Source of the DNA: Agrypnia vestita
Taxonomy: Eukaryota; Arthropoda; Insecta; Trichoptera; Phryganeidae
Length of the DNA: 64,000 bases
Reading direction: 5' to 3'
Assembly (NCBI GenBank): GCA_016648135.1
Contig: JADDOH010003938.1
Span: 1 to 64,000 of the forward strand
Positions 11,569-23,319 of this stretch are shown in pieces (position 1 is the first letter of the stretch; every line of letters begins with the position of its first letter). The notes under the pieces were generated by a model. It was not told the origin of the DNA. It saw nothing but the letters and a program-made list of their open reading frames with translations, and ran no database searches. The position numbers and the translations under genes were made by a program.

Positions 11569-14500
11569 TTATGACTTGGAAAACTGAACCAAAATTATCA
11601 AATATGTCGTAATAGCTCCAACCATCTTAAACAAGTAGTAAAACGGATTACATTTTTATTATTTTATAAGATAGAGATGTGTACAGGGAATAAATACACT
11701 TCATATCAATATTCTTAATACATATTTTTAATTTAAGCTAAAAGCTTGTGCTATATAAAATAAGACTTACTTGAAGGTCACCCAGAATGGGGCTTGAACC
11801 GCCGACCAGTGGGTCACTAGAGCCACAAGCTAATATATTCTACTCTTCGGCTATTAAATGGGGAAAATTGAAGAATCCATTATGTTTAAAATACAGTGGA
11901 ACCTCGCAAAACGAGTAATTCGCATAGCGAGCAAAAGAAATTATGAAAAAATTGCTCCCTTAACGAGCGACATTTTGCATAACGAGTGACGCAGAAAGAG
12001 GAAGTCGCATATGCCGCACTTGTGAGCCGAGACTTCCGCGTCAGTGCGTCAGTTTGTAATCATTTTTTTATATACTTGTGTTCAGACATTTTCTTTATTT
12101 TTTTGGTGCAAATTTTAATAACCCTCGCAAAAATACACCCGAAGAAAAGCCACGAGAAGACAGCCATACGAGATTAAAAATAAGAAATGAAACGTAAAAT
12201 CGTTGGTAGTGAGAACGAGTTGTGAGCGTAGCTAATCTATCGCCTATGGGATAATGTTGCATCATACATTGAGAAGCATCATCCTAATAAGGAGGTGGCT
12301 ATGCGTGCTACAAATTTATTCAATAATGCCGTGTCACATTTTCACCAAATTTTGAAGCGTCAACAAAAACAAATGTGTTTAGACAGCTTTCTTGTAAAAA
12401 ATAATTAATTATTTGTCATAAATTCATAAATAACAAGCTAGTTTCAATTTTTTTATTGTTTTTCCAAATTATAATCGCATTCCAGGTTGTTACGATCCTT
12501 AAAAATTTATAAGTATGTATGCAATTGTATTTGAATAACGTTAAAAATGAAAAAAATATATATATTGGCATGAAACGCATTATCGTGTTTTACATTGATT
12601 TATATAGGAAAATTTGTTTCGCTTAACGAGTGTTTCACATAACAAGCAAGTTTCGTTATGCGAGGTTCCATTGTATAACATATTCTTGGGTCACTATCAT
12701 CAAAGTGCCATCCTATGCTATACCCTATAAACTGCAAGATGCGAAAACTTTTCCATCCTCTCCATCGAGATAGTCAAACTAAATGAAAGGGTTAACCTAA
12801 CTAAACATATCACTCCACTCGGGATCTCCACGCAGCCCGGGACAGAGGGCGCTGGAATGGATACTCGTACAATACTGAAAGCGATTCCATTTTACTACAA
12901 CCAGTCCTTGCTTTGTGACTGGATTCCGCTTCACTAAGTTGTTCGGTAAACGAATCACTCATTATTTTATTTGGTGCTCCTCACCATCAAAATAGATCGA
13001 CAGTCGCTCACTTGGTGCCGGAAGTAGATAATGCGACACATCCTAACGCACATTAAGTGCCTCTACACTGCTGATGATGATAGAATGATGGTTCTCATTA
13101 GTGAATTGTGTTAATTGGCATATTGTACAATAGCAATAGTTGTCAAAAGTATGAGTGATTGTTAAACAATTAAGTAAAAAGTGTCTGTACTGCACTCGTG
13201 AGCTAAAAAACCTGTCAGAATCATCAGTTTTATAACTGTACTAGTAAAACTGGGGAATGTGATATAAATAATTTTAATAGGAAACTGTTATATAAATGTA
13301 ATAGATAATAGGTTCTGATAATCTGTAAAAAATAACAAAAAAGTATAAGAAAAAAAATTGTATTATCAAAGATGCATACCGTGAATAAGAGTGTGTTGTC
13401 GACATTAAAAAATCCCCATGCAGTGTAAACAGGACGTCTGTTGGAAATGTTCATTGAAAATTGTATTAACTAAAAATAAAACATAAAATATTTAATAACT
13501 TTGTATGTTCATAGCGTTAACTTTGTAGTTGGACATAATTATTATTAATTTGATTGACTGCAAATTTCGCAAACATTTGTAATGTTGCGATAATCGAAAA
13601 TTTCTCAATTTTTATTATTAAATTTAAGATGAATTTGATGGTGGTGGAAGATGAATTCAGTTACAAATGACAAAGAAAGCCATTCAAGTTTGAATTTCCT
13701 TTTAATTTTTTATTTTGTTTGAAACTCGATAAAAACTTAAAATAACGTGCTGAAATTTTGTTTGGTCTGATAATTTTTAGAATGAGTGCTAGCATGTGCT
13801 AGATTGTGGGCAGGAGTATCAAAAGAACTGGGCGGCCAATTTTTTACCAATTCCTGGCTTCACTTCCATACAGAAGTTTGTCATTATAACTTAATTATAT
13901 AAGATTTGTGCATATAGAGCACCATTCAATTTATTTCCCACAGTTTCCCTCCTTTTGATATTATCTTAATCTGACTGCCACAAATGGAAATGTTCCCGGA
14001 ATACAAAACTCATTTTCTCATTTTAAGTAAATTAAATTACCTTTTTTTGAATGTTTTCATCCTCTTCTCTAATGATTAATTTATTTATAAGTACTGATGT
14101 GATTCCCGCCTGAAAATTATAAAAAGTGTCACTAAATAAATCATATTATTATTGTAATAATATCGCACATTCTTAGCTATAATATATCAAATATAGTGGA
14201 CCCTCGAAATTCGAGTAGTTTGATTATCAAACAGTTTGAAATTGAGAAAAAATTTGAGATAATCCAGTTTAAACCTCGAATAAAAAATCATGTGGTACCA
14301 TGTGGCCACCTTTCTTTTCTGTTTAGTTACAGTTGTACTGTTTTAAGTGGAAGAATGGGTATTGTGTAGTGTGAGAAGCATTCCCACTGCAACTGACATC
14401 AATGAACCATTGGGGAATTGAAAAAACATGTGGTGATAATGTTATAGATTTACATTCTCAACTAGTGTATACCAGAAGAAAGAAGGATAATTCACCTTCC

Positions 14501-16268
14501 AGTTAACAGTAATATCCCTCCTACCTTATTATTGATTGATTATTAAATTATGAAAATGTATGTGTATGCATATACTCATATATGCTTACTTGTCTTATAA
14601 GTGTTTAACGTACAGTGTAATATGATGTTAAGAAATAGGCACTTAAAATGTTATTTAAATATTCAGAATGGATAAATTAATTTATTTCGCAAAAGTTCTT
14701 CATCTCCTAGAATAGATTGTGTTTGATATTTGGGGTTCCACAGTAAATTTTGTATGTTGCATGTTTATAACTTTATAAATATAAATTAATCGGCCGTATC
14801 CTTAAAATAGCAATATTGCTATTTCGGTATCTTAACAATTATTGTATAATCTTAAAATGTCGCCAGTGTGGACATTTTAAGTTTGACAGGTTTTCCATTA
14901 ATGAATTCAATTCAATCAAATGGAAAACTCTAAAATGGAATCAAACGGTAAGTGATTTACCAATTTAGAACTTTCTGATTGAATTCATTATTATTTCAAA
15001 CCTGTCAAACTCAAAACGTCAACATTGACGACATTACGATGTTATACAATAACTGTCAAGATACTTGAATAGCAATATTGCTATTTTCAGAATACGGCCG
15101 AATGTTACTCTTTAAATAATTTGCTTTCAATAGTCTAAATAAAACAAATAATCTAAATTGAATCATTAAATGTTATATTTACCTCGTTTTGACATTTGTT
15201 GCATTTGAAAACGGTAGTACATATCAATAAAACGTATAGTGAAATCTGACTTAGTGAAAAGTACAAGAATAAGAGTTCATCTGATGTAGGGGTCGCATTA
15301 ATTATGGCCACAATTATATTCAGCGCGTTGAATAGATAGAAGACAGTACATATAAATGCCAAAGCTAAAGTAGTGAGCCCTTTTATGCTAAATGATTCAT
15401 TTAAAATATCAACGCAATCGCAAATCTTATCATAAATTTTTAATAAGATGTGTAACTTCTGTAGAGCTTCCTCATCTTGTATTTTACAGTAAATATTGTA
15501 TAGAGGGTCTTTCGGTCCAGGACGTTGAATCTTAGGCAAAATATTACCATCCCTCGTCCTCACACATAACGCTCTCTTCAATACAAAGGACAATTGTTTG
15601 TTTAGGGCCTTCAAATTTTCATGTGTAATGGTCACAAAAGATGTGAACACAATTAAAATTGCCGATTCCACAACACTCGGCGCGTACATGGAAATTGCTA
15701 CTTCGTAAGATGACAGTATTTTTGACACAGACATCAAATAAGAAGATATCGACAGGAAGATTATCTGGGATGCAATAAACCCTGCCAGTCTCGTTGTTAA
15801 ATAAAAATTCAACCTGGAATAATCTCTGTTCTCTTTTAATGCTTTGAAAGATTCATCAATGTCAGAAAAATATTCAAAACATTGAGCATCATAATGTCTT
15901 GTTGTGTGTATAGAGATGACTAGCAAAATTATTGCAAATAATCCAGTGTAAATACAGAATGCAATACCAATTTGCTGTATAATAGTCAAGGAGTTATTAT
16001 ATACAAGATCCAATTCTCCATTTAGTGAAATTTTGATTATGCAATAAGTATAAGATAAGAATCCACATAAAGAAAATATGAAGGATGGAATATTAAGAAT
16101 TGCTTTTGATTTCTCATATTCAATTTTGAATGTGTAAGGTACGATACCAAAAATGAGAGTGAAAAATCGTACATTAACTAAGGCTTCAATGACTGTTTGT
16201 GCAAAAAATGCCCTTTGGATTATTGTCTCATTTACAAAATTGTAACATTTGTTTTTTATTTGAATCAT
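11569..16268 (-). CDS. Gustatory receptor B (four exons, intact, 433 aa)
   Basis: Gustatory receptor paralogue of A. Exons on the minus strand: 16268-15183, 14109-14041, 13469-13380, 11625-11569 (362, 23, 30 and 18 codons plus stop TAA). Borders are GT..AG and phase 0; the last acceptor is TTTAAG. I chose the methionine at 16268 (MIQIKNK) because it aligns with the starts of A and C. The frame stays open to an upstream ATG at 16349, which would add 27 residues without a counterpart. The KLHILLKIYDKICDCVD block is conserved, exon 3 has RRPVYTAWGFF, and exon 4 has TYLIILVQF followed by only three residues. Intron 1 contains a long palindromic MITE, and intron 3 contains a Tigger-like element and other repeats. 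Same total length as A and very similar exon 2, so A and B look like the closest pair. Confidence 0.92.
11700..11840 (-). mobile_element. tRNA-like SINE piece in receptor B intron 3
   Basis: On the minus strand, TAGCTTGTGGCTCTAGTGAC leads into a GGTTCAAGCCCC B-box-like string about 35 bases later, followed by a body also seen at 33880-34066 (ATTAAGAATATTGA-type segment). Confidence 0.5.
11894..12673 (+). mobile_element. Tigger/pogo-like element with transposase remnant, in receptor B intron 3
   Basis: 780 bp with terminal inverted repeats CAGTGGAACCTCGCAAAAC and (reverse complement, right) CAATGGAACCTCGCATAAC, flanked by TA. The interior encodes a remnant reading YIEKHHPNKEVAMRA, then LFNNAVSHFHQILKRQQKQM, then LDSFLVKN, a carboxy end typical of Tigger-type transposases. 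Internally deleted. Confidence 0.85.
12690..13060 (+). mobile_element. Possible LTR-retrotransposon remnant with primer-binding-like string
   Basis: GC-richer insert in receptor B intron 3. It ends with TCGCTCACTTGGTGCCGGAA, which resembles the junction of an LTR and a TGG-starting primer binding site. No paired LTR or gag/pol text is visible, so this is tentative. Confidence 0.3.
14198..14300. mobile_element. Solo pogo-like terminal segment in receptor B intron 1
   Basis: TATAGTGGACCCTCGAAATTCGAG followed by alternating direct and inverted CGAAT/TTCGA text resembles the left end of a pogo-like element. No matching right end was found. Confidence 0.4.
14791..15100. mobile_element. Long-palindrome MITE in receptor B intron 1
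   Basis: About 310 bp forming a near-complete inverted repeat. It begins CGGCCGTATCCTTAAAATAG, contains CAATATTGCTAT, and ends in the complement ATTGCTATTTTCAGAATACG GCCG. Arms continue inward past the GTATAATC/GATGTTATAC and TTTGACAGG/CCTGTCAAA pairs. An AAT triplet flanks both sides (14788-14790, 15101-15103) and may be the target duplication. Confidence 0.85.
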
Positions 16269-16794
16269 TATAATAATTGGAGTATGTATGTTGAATTGAT
16301 AAGCACTATTCAATTGTAATAATAAATTTAATAAAGGAAACTTATACACACTTCCATTAGTTGAATATTATCTAATAAAACTAAACATTTTTATCTTTTT
16401 CTCAAAAATTCGAGTATAATTATCATTTTAAATATTAAAAAAATGGAACAAGAAGGAGGCCATTAACTGAATAAATATTTAATAACTGGAAAGTTTATAA
16501 TTCTAGCATAACCCAGTGTTATTAATGAACAATACAACATCAAGAAAGCCATGAAAGTTTGAATAATTAATTGAAATTGAAAAGGTTGTCATCACAATCG
16601 AATGACTGATAAATTAGTTTCCATTAATAATGAACAGTCATATCTTATTGAATCAAACATTATTATTTATTTGAAATTAGAAAAGCGTACCTAAAAATAT
16701 TTCAAAAGGTAATGTTTCAACATGTAAAAATAATATTTTAATTATCAGAACATAAATACACTCCATAATGATAGCCAAACTCAAAGGACACAAA

Positions 16795-17055
16795 TCGACG
16801 GCTCCTATGTATAATATCGTAACCCACAATTCGACGATTTTGAGTTCTTTGAGTATACACATGTGTATTTAATTATATCTTTAATTCCAAGAAGGAAAAA
16901 TAAATATTTTGCAATAAATAACGTTTTATTATTATAAAAAAAAAAATATTTTCGTTCTAGGAATTAAATATATAATTAAAAACATATGAAATACAGGACA
17001 AACTCAAAATCGTCGCTTTGTGGGTTACGATATTGTACGTAGGAGCCGTCGAAAT
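16795..17055. repeat. Imperfect inverted repeat, arms ~53 bp
   Basis: Left arm 16796-16848 (CGACGGCTCCTATGTATAAT, ATCGTAACCCACAA, CGACGATTTTGAGTT) recurs inverted at 17000-17053 with few changes. The spacer is about 150 bp of AT-rich DNA. Probably a MITE or fold-back element. Lies in the 5' flank of receptor B. Confidence 0.75.
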
Positions 17056-17780
17056 ATGTAATAAAAAGTATAAATATACTTAATTACAATAAAATAGCCA
17101 TGCAATTCCATTACACATAGGCGCTTAGGAATTAAGTACTTCAATAGTCTGCCAGTAAATATAAGAACATAAAATAAATCAATTCAAAAAAGATATCAAA
17201 TATATGAATAATTAAAATAATATGAGCACCTATGGAAAAAAATTGCATTTAGCGTCTACCCCTTGTTCCAAACAAATCAGATTTTATGTCTTAGAAATTA
17301 ATGATTATTGTGATGTCACCTTTGGGTTTTATTACAGACTGTACTGACTACATGTTAGCAGTATTTACAGTTTTAAAAGTGCAACACTTTTGCACTGTCA
17401 CTAAGAAATTATGGAAAATTGCAAGGAAAATGTCTACTTCGATTAAATCGAAAAATATAATATTGTCAAAGGAAAATTTTTGAAAGCAAGATTTCTGAAA
17501 CAAAATTTTCTCGCAGAGTTGGATTTTCTGAGTGTGTCAAAAACATTTTGTGAAATTGGCTCTCTGGAGAGGAGAAGAGGAAGCAATCGGAGGCGTGTGA
17601 CAATTGCCAGCGAAGACATATTCAGTGGCGTGCAGTGGGTGTAAACTTAGGTTACGCTGTGCCCGACCTATATTTAAAAAAAATATATACACATATGCCT
17701 AGATATAAGGTTACATACATTTAAAAAAAAAAATTAACTGTGTATAATGAACTATTTTGATTAGCTTCAATCCAGGGTTG
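17056..17780. other. Gene-free spacer
   Basis: AT-rich. A short open frame at 17301-17483 has no recognisable motif. Confidence 0.4.
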
Positions 17781-18242
17781 TCAGTCACATACAAGGTCAT
17801 TGTACAGTTTTAGTCCGTTGCAAATTAGTCGGGATTGTCCTGTTTTTGTTTTGGCGTGTGTTATGTGATAGTTTTGAGCCATTCTAGTGCTGTGTTGGTG
17901 TTTTTCGTGTATTTTGTCTAATTTTATGTATCCGTCTTGTATTTCGCCAATTGCTAGTTTGTGAATGATTTTAAGTGTTTCGATTTTTGTAATGCTTTCG
18001 ATGTTTAATTGTTGTGTTATATGGTATACAGTTTCAGTTGGTGTCCGGTATTTCAGATCATAGACCATTTTTAATATTTTGTTTTGCTGTCGTTGGAGTC
18101 TGTTTAGGTTAGTTTTGTTTCCGGTTCCCCAGAAGGGTATCAAATATCCTATTCTACTCTTGACGTATGCCTGGTACATCAGAATTTTTACGCGTGTGAT
18201 GATGTGGCAACCAGTGTGTGGGGGGGGTAGATAATATGGCAA
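17781..18242 (-). pseudogene. Carboxy-terminal fragment of a Jockey/CR1-like LINE reverse transcriptase
   Basis: 153-codon minus-strand frame reading YQAYVKSRIGYLIPFWG, then LNRLQRQQNKILKMVYDL, then RTPTETVYHI. This order (Y.s.i.Y.i..WG, LQ..QNK.lr) is the segment just after the reverse transcriptase domain of Jockey-type LINEs. Upstream polymerase motifs and the endonuclease are missing, so the copy is 5' truncated. Confidence 0.8.
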
Positions 18243-18757
18243 AATTTTTCAGTATATTTTAAAGTAAACATATTATAATCATTTTATATGATGATGAAGT
18301 ATATTATAATTTCAGTATATTATAATTAAATTGGGAATAATACTAATTTAAGATATATGTTTCTTATCACAAAAATAAATCAAACATTTTATGATATCAT
18401 CGATGGCAATGTTGTTGTAAATAATCATTATGATATGACCATTGGATATAACAGAAGGTATTCACATTCACCATAGAAATGACAAATAGAATTCACACAG
18501 AAAGGTGGAATTTGTTAAAAATATCATTTCTGCAAATGACGTGCGCGTAGTTCTCACCTGGTGTAGGACCTTTCGAAGAAACACGCTATTCCATGAAAAA
18601 TTTACTTATCTATTACAAAAAACTCGCAGACGCAGAGTTATGTAAAAATACACAGTTCAGGACGTGTTTTTTCTCAACTTGACTAGATCTATGGAACAAA
18701 TTTGTTGGGCGCAAACAAGTGCGATAAATTAAGACTTTTCATGAAGTTAGGAACAGA
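18243..18757. other. Gene-free spacer
   Basis: AT-rich, with repeated TATATTATAATTTCAGTATATTA text near 18300. No gene recognised. Confidence 0.4.
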
Positions 18758-18760
18758 AGA

Positions 18761-18899
18761 GTCGGAAATAAAACTTCTGGCCGTAGAACCAATTACGGCT
18801 AGAATTTTAAATCAGAAAAAAAGACACGTCACGTTAAACAGAAACGTCAGAAATAAAACTTCTAGCCGTAGGATGAATTACGGCTAGAATTTTAAATCA
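18761..18899. repeat. Two copies of a hairpin-forming ~55 bp unit, 85 bp apart
   Basis: GAAATAAAACTTCT, GCCGTA, ATTACGGCTAGAATTTTAAATC occur at 18761-18815 and 18846-18899. Inside each copy TTCT[G/A]GCCGTA pairs with TACGGCTAGAA to form an 11-bp stem. Confidence 0.75.
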
Positions 18900-19019
18900 C
18901 CTTTTCTTCAGGTAAGCATTATTTAAATAATATTTGTTTCCCAGAATGTTGACGAATGCACAGCTTTTTTGCTTCTATGCAATGCACACCACTGGACATA
19001 TTGATCACAAGTTATTTGT

Positions 19020-19940
19020 TGGCATAAGTAGGTAACACAGAAACGTTTTTGGAACGCTACCGATGTAGGTAAGGTACAATCTACAAGCCAAGTTAAATTT
19101 TCGATGAAGACGGTTTCCAGGAGGCTGTGGGAACAGAGTTTTCAAACGAAGCTTCCTCCAATAAAACCCTTATTAACAGAGAAAACGAAGATTTTCATTA
19201 TTAACAGAAAAATAAAGAGCCTTGATTGGGTGAAAGCACATGAAAATTGGACCTAGGAGGATTGGAGAGTAATATTCTTTAAAGAATCAAAATTCAATTT
19301 GTTTGGTCCAGATGGGAGAGGTTAGTTGGCAGCAAAACCAGCGAAAGATATCAAAAATATGTGTATGATGGCTTACATTTGAGCCCTGCTGCACATTGTC
19401 TATGATACTATGAATGCCAACCATTACAAATCGGTCTTAGAAGATCACATTTTTCGAATAGTTTACTTCAAATCCTATTTTTTAAGACAATTCTGCTCCG
19501 TGTCATCAAGCTCGTTCTGTAAGTACATATCATACTTTTTTCATTGGAACTTTTGTGACTTGATTTGTAAGAATATGTGAGAATTAGCCTCCACTCCAGG
19601 TCTCGCCGGAAAGGTCCCGACAGAGAGTCCCCAAATCCGGGCCTGCCACCTAGAGTAGGGAAGAGATGTAAGCCACAGGGGTTATGACCTGTCGTCAGCA
19701 CACTTTTACTTTTACTTTAGCAGATTACACAATTCAAGGATTCCTTCGCAGGCATGTTATTTTATTGAATTTGCTTGGAAAAGCTCTGATCTCAACTCTG
19801 TAGAAAATTTATGTGCAATAATGAAAAAAATGAGCCAAAACACAGAAGATTTGATACATAACTTAATTAATGGAAGCATGAAATATCTACAGATATTTAA
19901 AATTATTTGTGTCGTTCCCTAACAAAAAGAATTGTGTTAC
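19020..19940 (+). pseudogene. Broken Tc1-type transposase, interrupted by an insertion
   Basis: Plus-strand remnant. It reads RRLWEQSFQTKLPP, then SLDWVKAHENWT, then EDWRVIFFKESKFNLFGPDG (canonical VIFSDESKFNLFG with the D changed to K), then MNANHYKSVLEDHIF. After about 240 foreign bases (19470-19720) it resumes with FIEFAWKSSDLNSVENLCAIMKK (canonical SPDLNPIENLW). Several stops and shifts; not functional. Confidence 0.8.
19470..19720 (-). mobile_element. GC-richer insertion inside the Tc1 remnant
   Basis: Interrupts the Tc1 frame between EDHIF and the SSDLN block. The minus strand has a 77-codon frame that includes LHLFPTLGGRPGFGDSLSG. The end has TTTTACTTTTACTTT, like a retroelement tail. 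Family not recognised. Confidence 0.45.
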
Positions 19941-19979
19941 TCATAAATAGGGGTTATATAACTTTGTAAGTACTAGAGA

Positions 19980-20335
19980 GTACTGAGAAATGCCAGCTGG
20001 TCTCAGACTCAATGAAGGGAAACTCCTGAACTACTCCTCCATGCGGTAGGGGGCGGGCAACGTCACAGCTCAGTGACGGCAAATATAGACAGGGACCGAA
20101 TGCTGGTCGGTATAAGCTGACTCCCAACTTTTCCTCCGGGATAAAGTTGGCAGGGCACTCTTATGCTCTAGGGGGAAGAAAAGCACCCTAAAGTTGGAAG
20201 AACCTTCATGGTCAACGGCATAGAATGTGGAAAGCAAAAGGGAAACTACCACATTAAAGGCCCATCGTGGCATCCCAAGAAACAACAAGCATGGAAGTGC
20301 TTGTTGCAGACTAATCCTAGGGTTGTGACCCAAAA
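19980..20335. mobile_element. GC-richer retroelement-like fragment
   Basis: Contains GGGCGGGCAACG, TAAAGTTGGCAGGG and GCTTGTTGCAGACTAATCCTAGG, then an A run. A TAAAGTTGGCAGGG string recurs at 41443 next to a LINE remnant. Probably LINE untranslated sequence; no coding motif. Confidence 0.4.
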
Positions 20336-21635
20336 AAAAAACTTTGTAAATATTTAATGTTACTCAAACTCCTTAAATTGGGTATTATTGTTTAATTTTT
20401 TTTTAATATAGGTCGAAAATGAATAAAAAGAATTTAATAGTACCTACTTTTTGGTTGTAAAAGCCACCCTATCATAAAAGACCCATTTCGGGTCCGTGAG
20501 TAGCCTGGCCTACCTTATAAAAAAAGCCAATTTCAAATTATATCCAAAACATTTATTATTTTATTTTTATTTGTTAATATTGCTCACATATGAAGTAAAT
20601 CTAAATTTGAAAAAACAATAATAAATATTATAAAATACAATAAATATTAATATTTTAATGATTTTTTTGCAAGTATAAACATTTATTTGCCCATATATGT
20701 AATACAAACATAATTTTTCAATTCTTTGAATGTTCTTATTTTATTATATAATATCAATAACTTAATTAAAATTAAAAATATGCTTGTTCTCCTATTCCCA
20801 TGTTCAAGTCTTAACTTTGATGGAACAGAAACAAAAAAAGAAAATTGTAACTTACTTAATAATGTGATAGGTATATGATAATATATGGTAAATAAAAAAT
20901 AATAAAATATCCTAATTTCAGCATTTTTAGAACAAGATTCCAATGTCAAGTATCGCAACATTTGGACAATGACGAGGAAATTCTTTACAAGATGTCAATA
21001 ACAATAAAGATGTTTTTTTTTTTTAATTAGATTTGATTTTAAAATATTCTAATGTTTTCTCGTCCATTCAAAATCTTCTGGATTAAGCTTTTTGAGATAT
21101 TCTGCCATATGTGTGCAACTTTTCTGGTTGACACAGGCAGAATATACAGGGCAGAATTTTTTAGATAAAAATATACTTGATTCTTCTGAAAACACAATTT
21201 AATTACTTGGGAGTTTATCCAATTTTTTATACATTGTCTGGCATTTAACTCAGATTTTATATACAAAATACACAACAAACATAGGAGGAACTGACAATTG
21301 TTTAATGTTGTGTGCGATAGGAGAATGTTGAGGCCAGGGAAAAGAAAATTTAGAATTCCTTTCCCAGGGTGGTTTGGAGAATTTCAGAAGCAAGAAACGT
21401 GAGTCTTTATATTTTTCAGTTTGTTTGAGACCAGCTTTTTTGACCAGCAATTTATTGAATGCATCATAGAGTGGACATATAAATATGTCCACTTTATAAT
21501 ACATTCAATAAATTGTATATTACATGTAATTTTACACTTATGAGACAAATTCTTATTTCATTATACATAGAATTATGTAAGCCATTGTAATACATAGTAT
21601 TAGGTAAACCTACTCTTTAATTTTGCAACTATTTA
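20336..21635. other. AT-rich gene-free stretch
   Basis: Minus-strand open frames at 20683-20961, 21039-21278 and 21250-21504 have no known motif and biased AT-rich composition. Nothing supported. Confidence 0.45.
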
Positions 21636-22240
21636 CATTAAAACCCCCTTTATTCCAAATTTGTTGTATTTCGAAATTTTAACACACAAGACCCAAAATG
21701 TAAATTTCATTAATTTGAAAACAGCAGTAATTTGTAATTCAAAATAATTTTTATCTTGCGCTACAAATTAATACATTTTAGTCATATAATTCGATCTTCT
21801 TTAACGATTATAAAAAAAATCCCTAAAAATGGGGGATCTTTTATATGCATTCTTCAGTTGGCTGCCAAGATATGCACGAATAATTTTAGTTTCTAATTAA
21901 ATAATTATTTAAATTTGTTTTTCATTTTTTTTTGGTTACATTGGATTTGTATTACGATTATTTTTTCTAACTGTGTTTGTGTTATAATGTTCAATATTCT
22001 TTAGAATAACTTAGAACCGAATTATCTTATTACAATATTTGTAGCTGTTTGTGTTTATAATAACTGAGTCAAAATTGAATGTTAAAATCAACTGAAATAA
22101 ATTCGTCTTTTTCGTGAGTTTTTGATTTAGCAATCAATCTTTAATTTTTTTTATTGCCTTAAATTATGAATTAATGGTATTCTGCGTGATTCTAAATGTT
22201 TATTGGGTCCCTTGAATATCAAATACTGTGTTTTAAAGTG
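21636..22240. mobile_element. Degenerate P1 pogo-like MITE
   Basis: Left end CATTAAAACCCCCTTTATTC after a TA. The interior has ATTTGTAATTCAAAATAATT and CTACAAATTAATACATTTTAG as in other P1 copies. The right end reads GGGTCCCTTGAATATCAAAT. More diverged than the 10887 copy. Confidence 0.7.
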
Positions 22241-22333
22241 TACAATATTATATTTTATATCTTTAACCATGACTAATGTGAAATTTTTCAGAACAGGTAG
22301 AATTTAGTGCATAATTTACGTATCTTAAATAAT

Positions 22334-22410
22334 TAAATATTTCATTATGTACACATAAAAATGTACACAATAAATATTTCATTATGTACACATAAAAATG
22401 TACACAATAA
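22334..22410. repeat. 37-bp tandem duplication
   Basis: TTCATTATGTACACATAAAA begins at 22341 and again at 22378. The two units are identical over their length, so the duplication is recent. Confidence 0.85.
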
Positions 22411-22414
22411 ATAT

Positions 22415-22530
22415 GTATGAGTAGCTTGTTGGTCTTGTGGTGATCCAAAGGTCGCGGGTTCGAAACACCAGTCCAGAAAGTCAATCCTATTTTCATGGCG
22501 CAAGCGTTTAGCTTTATTTGAAAGTAGTAA
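22415..22530 (+). mobile_element. tRNA-derived SINE-like segment
   Basis: TAGCTTGTTGGTCTTGTGGT resembles an A-box region, and GCGGGTTCGAAACACCAGTC holds a B box (GGTTCGAA). Related to the minus-strand pieces at 11700-11840 and 33880-34066. Confidence 0.55.
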
Positions 22531-23319
22531 GAATGTTGACGACACATATTCCCTCCCTGTTCGCATCTCTTTTTTTTTATTATAAAAAACATTTCTTTTG
22601 TAAATACGTTTAGATATTCAGATACTGAAGGTAACAAATACCATTTTTGGTATTAGACATAAATTATTCAAAAATTAGCAAAATAAATCAAGAAATTCTT
22701 GTTTTCATTTATTGTCAAAAATTAATATGAAAATGTAATATGTTCACGAAATATTTATTTTTTAAATATTAAAAAAGTGTGAAATGAGAGCACTCACAAA
22801 AGCAAACTGCTTTGCAGTTTAGTGCATTTATTTGTTTTTATATATTATGTATAAGAATTAAATAAATTAACCCGTTCATTTCTAACAAAACGCACTAAAT
22901 AACCGATGAAATTGACGGATCTATTAGAATTGACGATGAGTGCCTTGTGCTGAATCCAGAAATGGCTCAAAACCACAGTGCTTTATATATATATATTTTT
23001 TTTATTTACTTTATATATATATTTAAGTTTGGTTAAAATGGGAAGGCAGGTCAACATACTTGGAGTGCCGATTATGCTACAGTCAACTCGCGTCACACGG
23101 TGTCAGCAATGAACGCGTTCATAAAAAATAATAATATAATAAGTACTTATATTGAGTTATCAATACTTTGCTGGATTTAAAATGTTACTATAGTATGATA
23201 TTTTGAGCTACTGATAATGACATATACCATCCATTTAATTCATTGTCTAGTGATAACAGAACTGCCAAATTAAAATTAAATTGTGAAGAATATTATGAAA
23301 ATTTCTTCGTCATATTTCA
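22531..23319. other. 3' flank of receptor C
   Basis: AT-rich. Includes a TA-rich run near 22984-23030. No gene seen. Confidence 0.4.

Noticed and set aside
16269..16349. Upstream ATG of receptor B at 16349
   Set aside because: Adds 27 residues that have no counterpart in A, C or D; the methionine at 16268 aligns with their starts.
22263..22637. 124-codon minus frame
   Set aside because: Crosses a 37-bp tandem duplication and a SINE-like segment; no motif.
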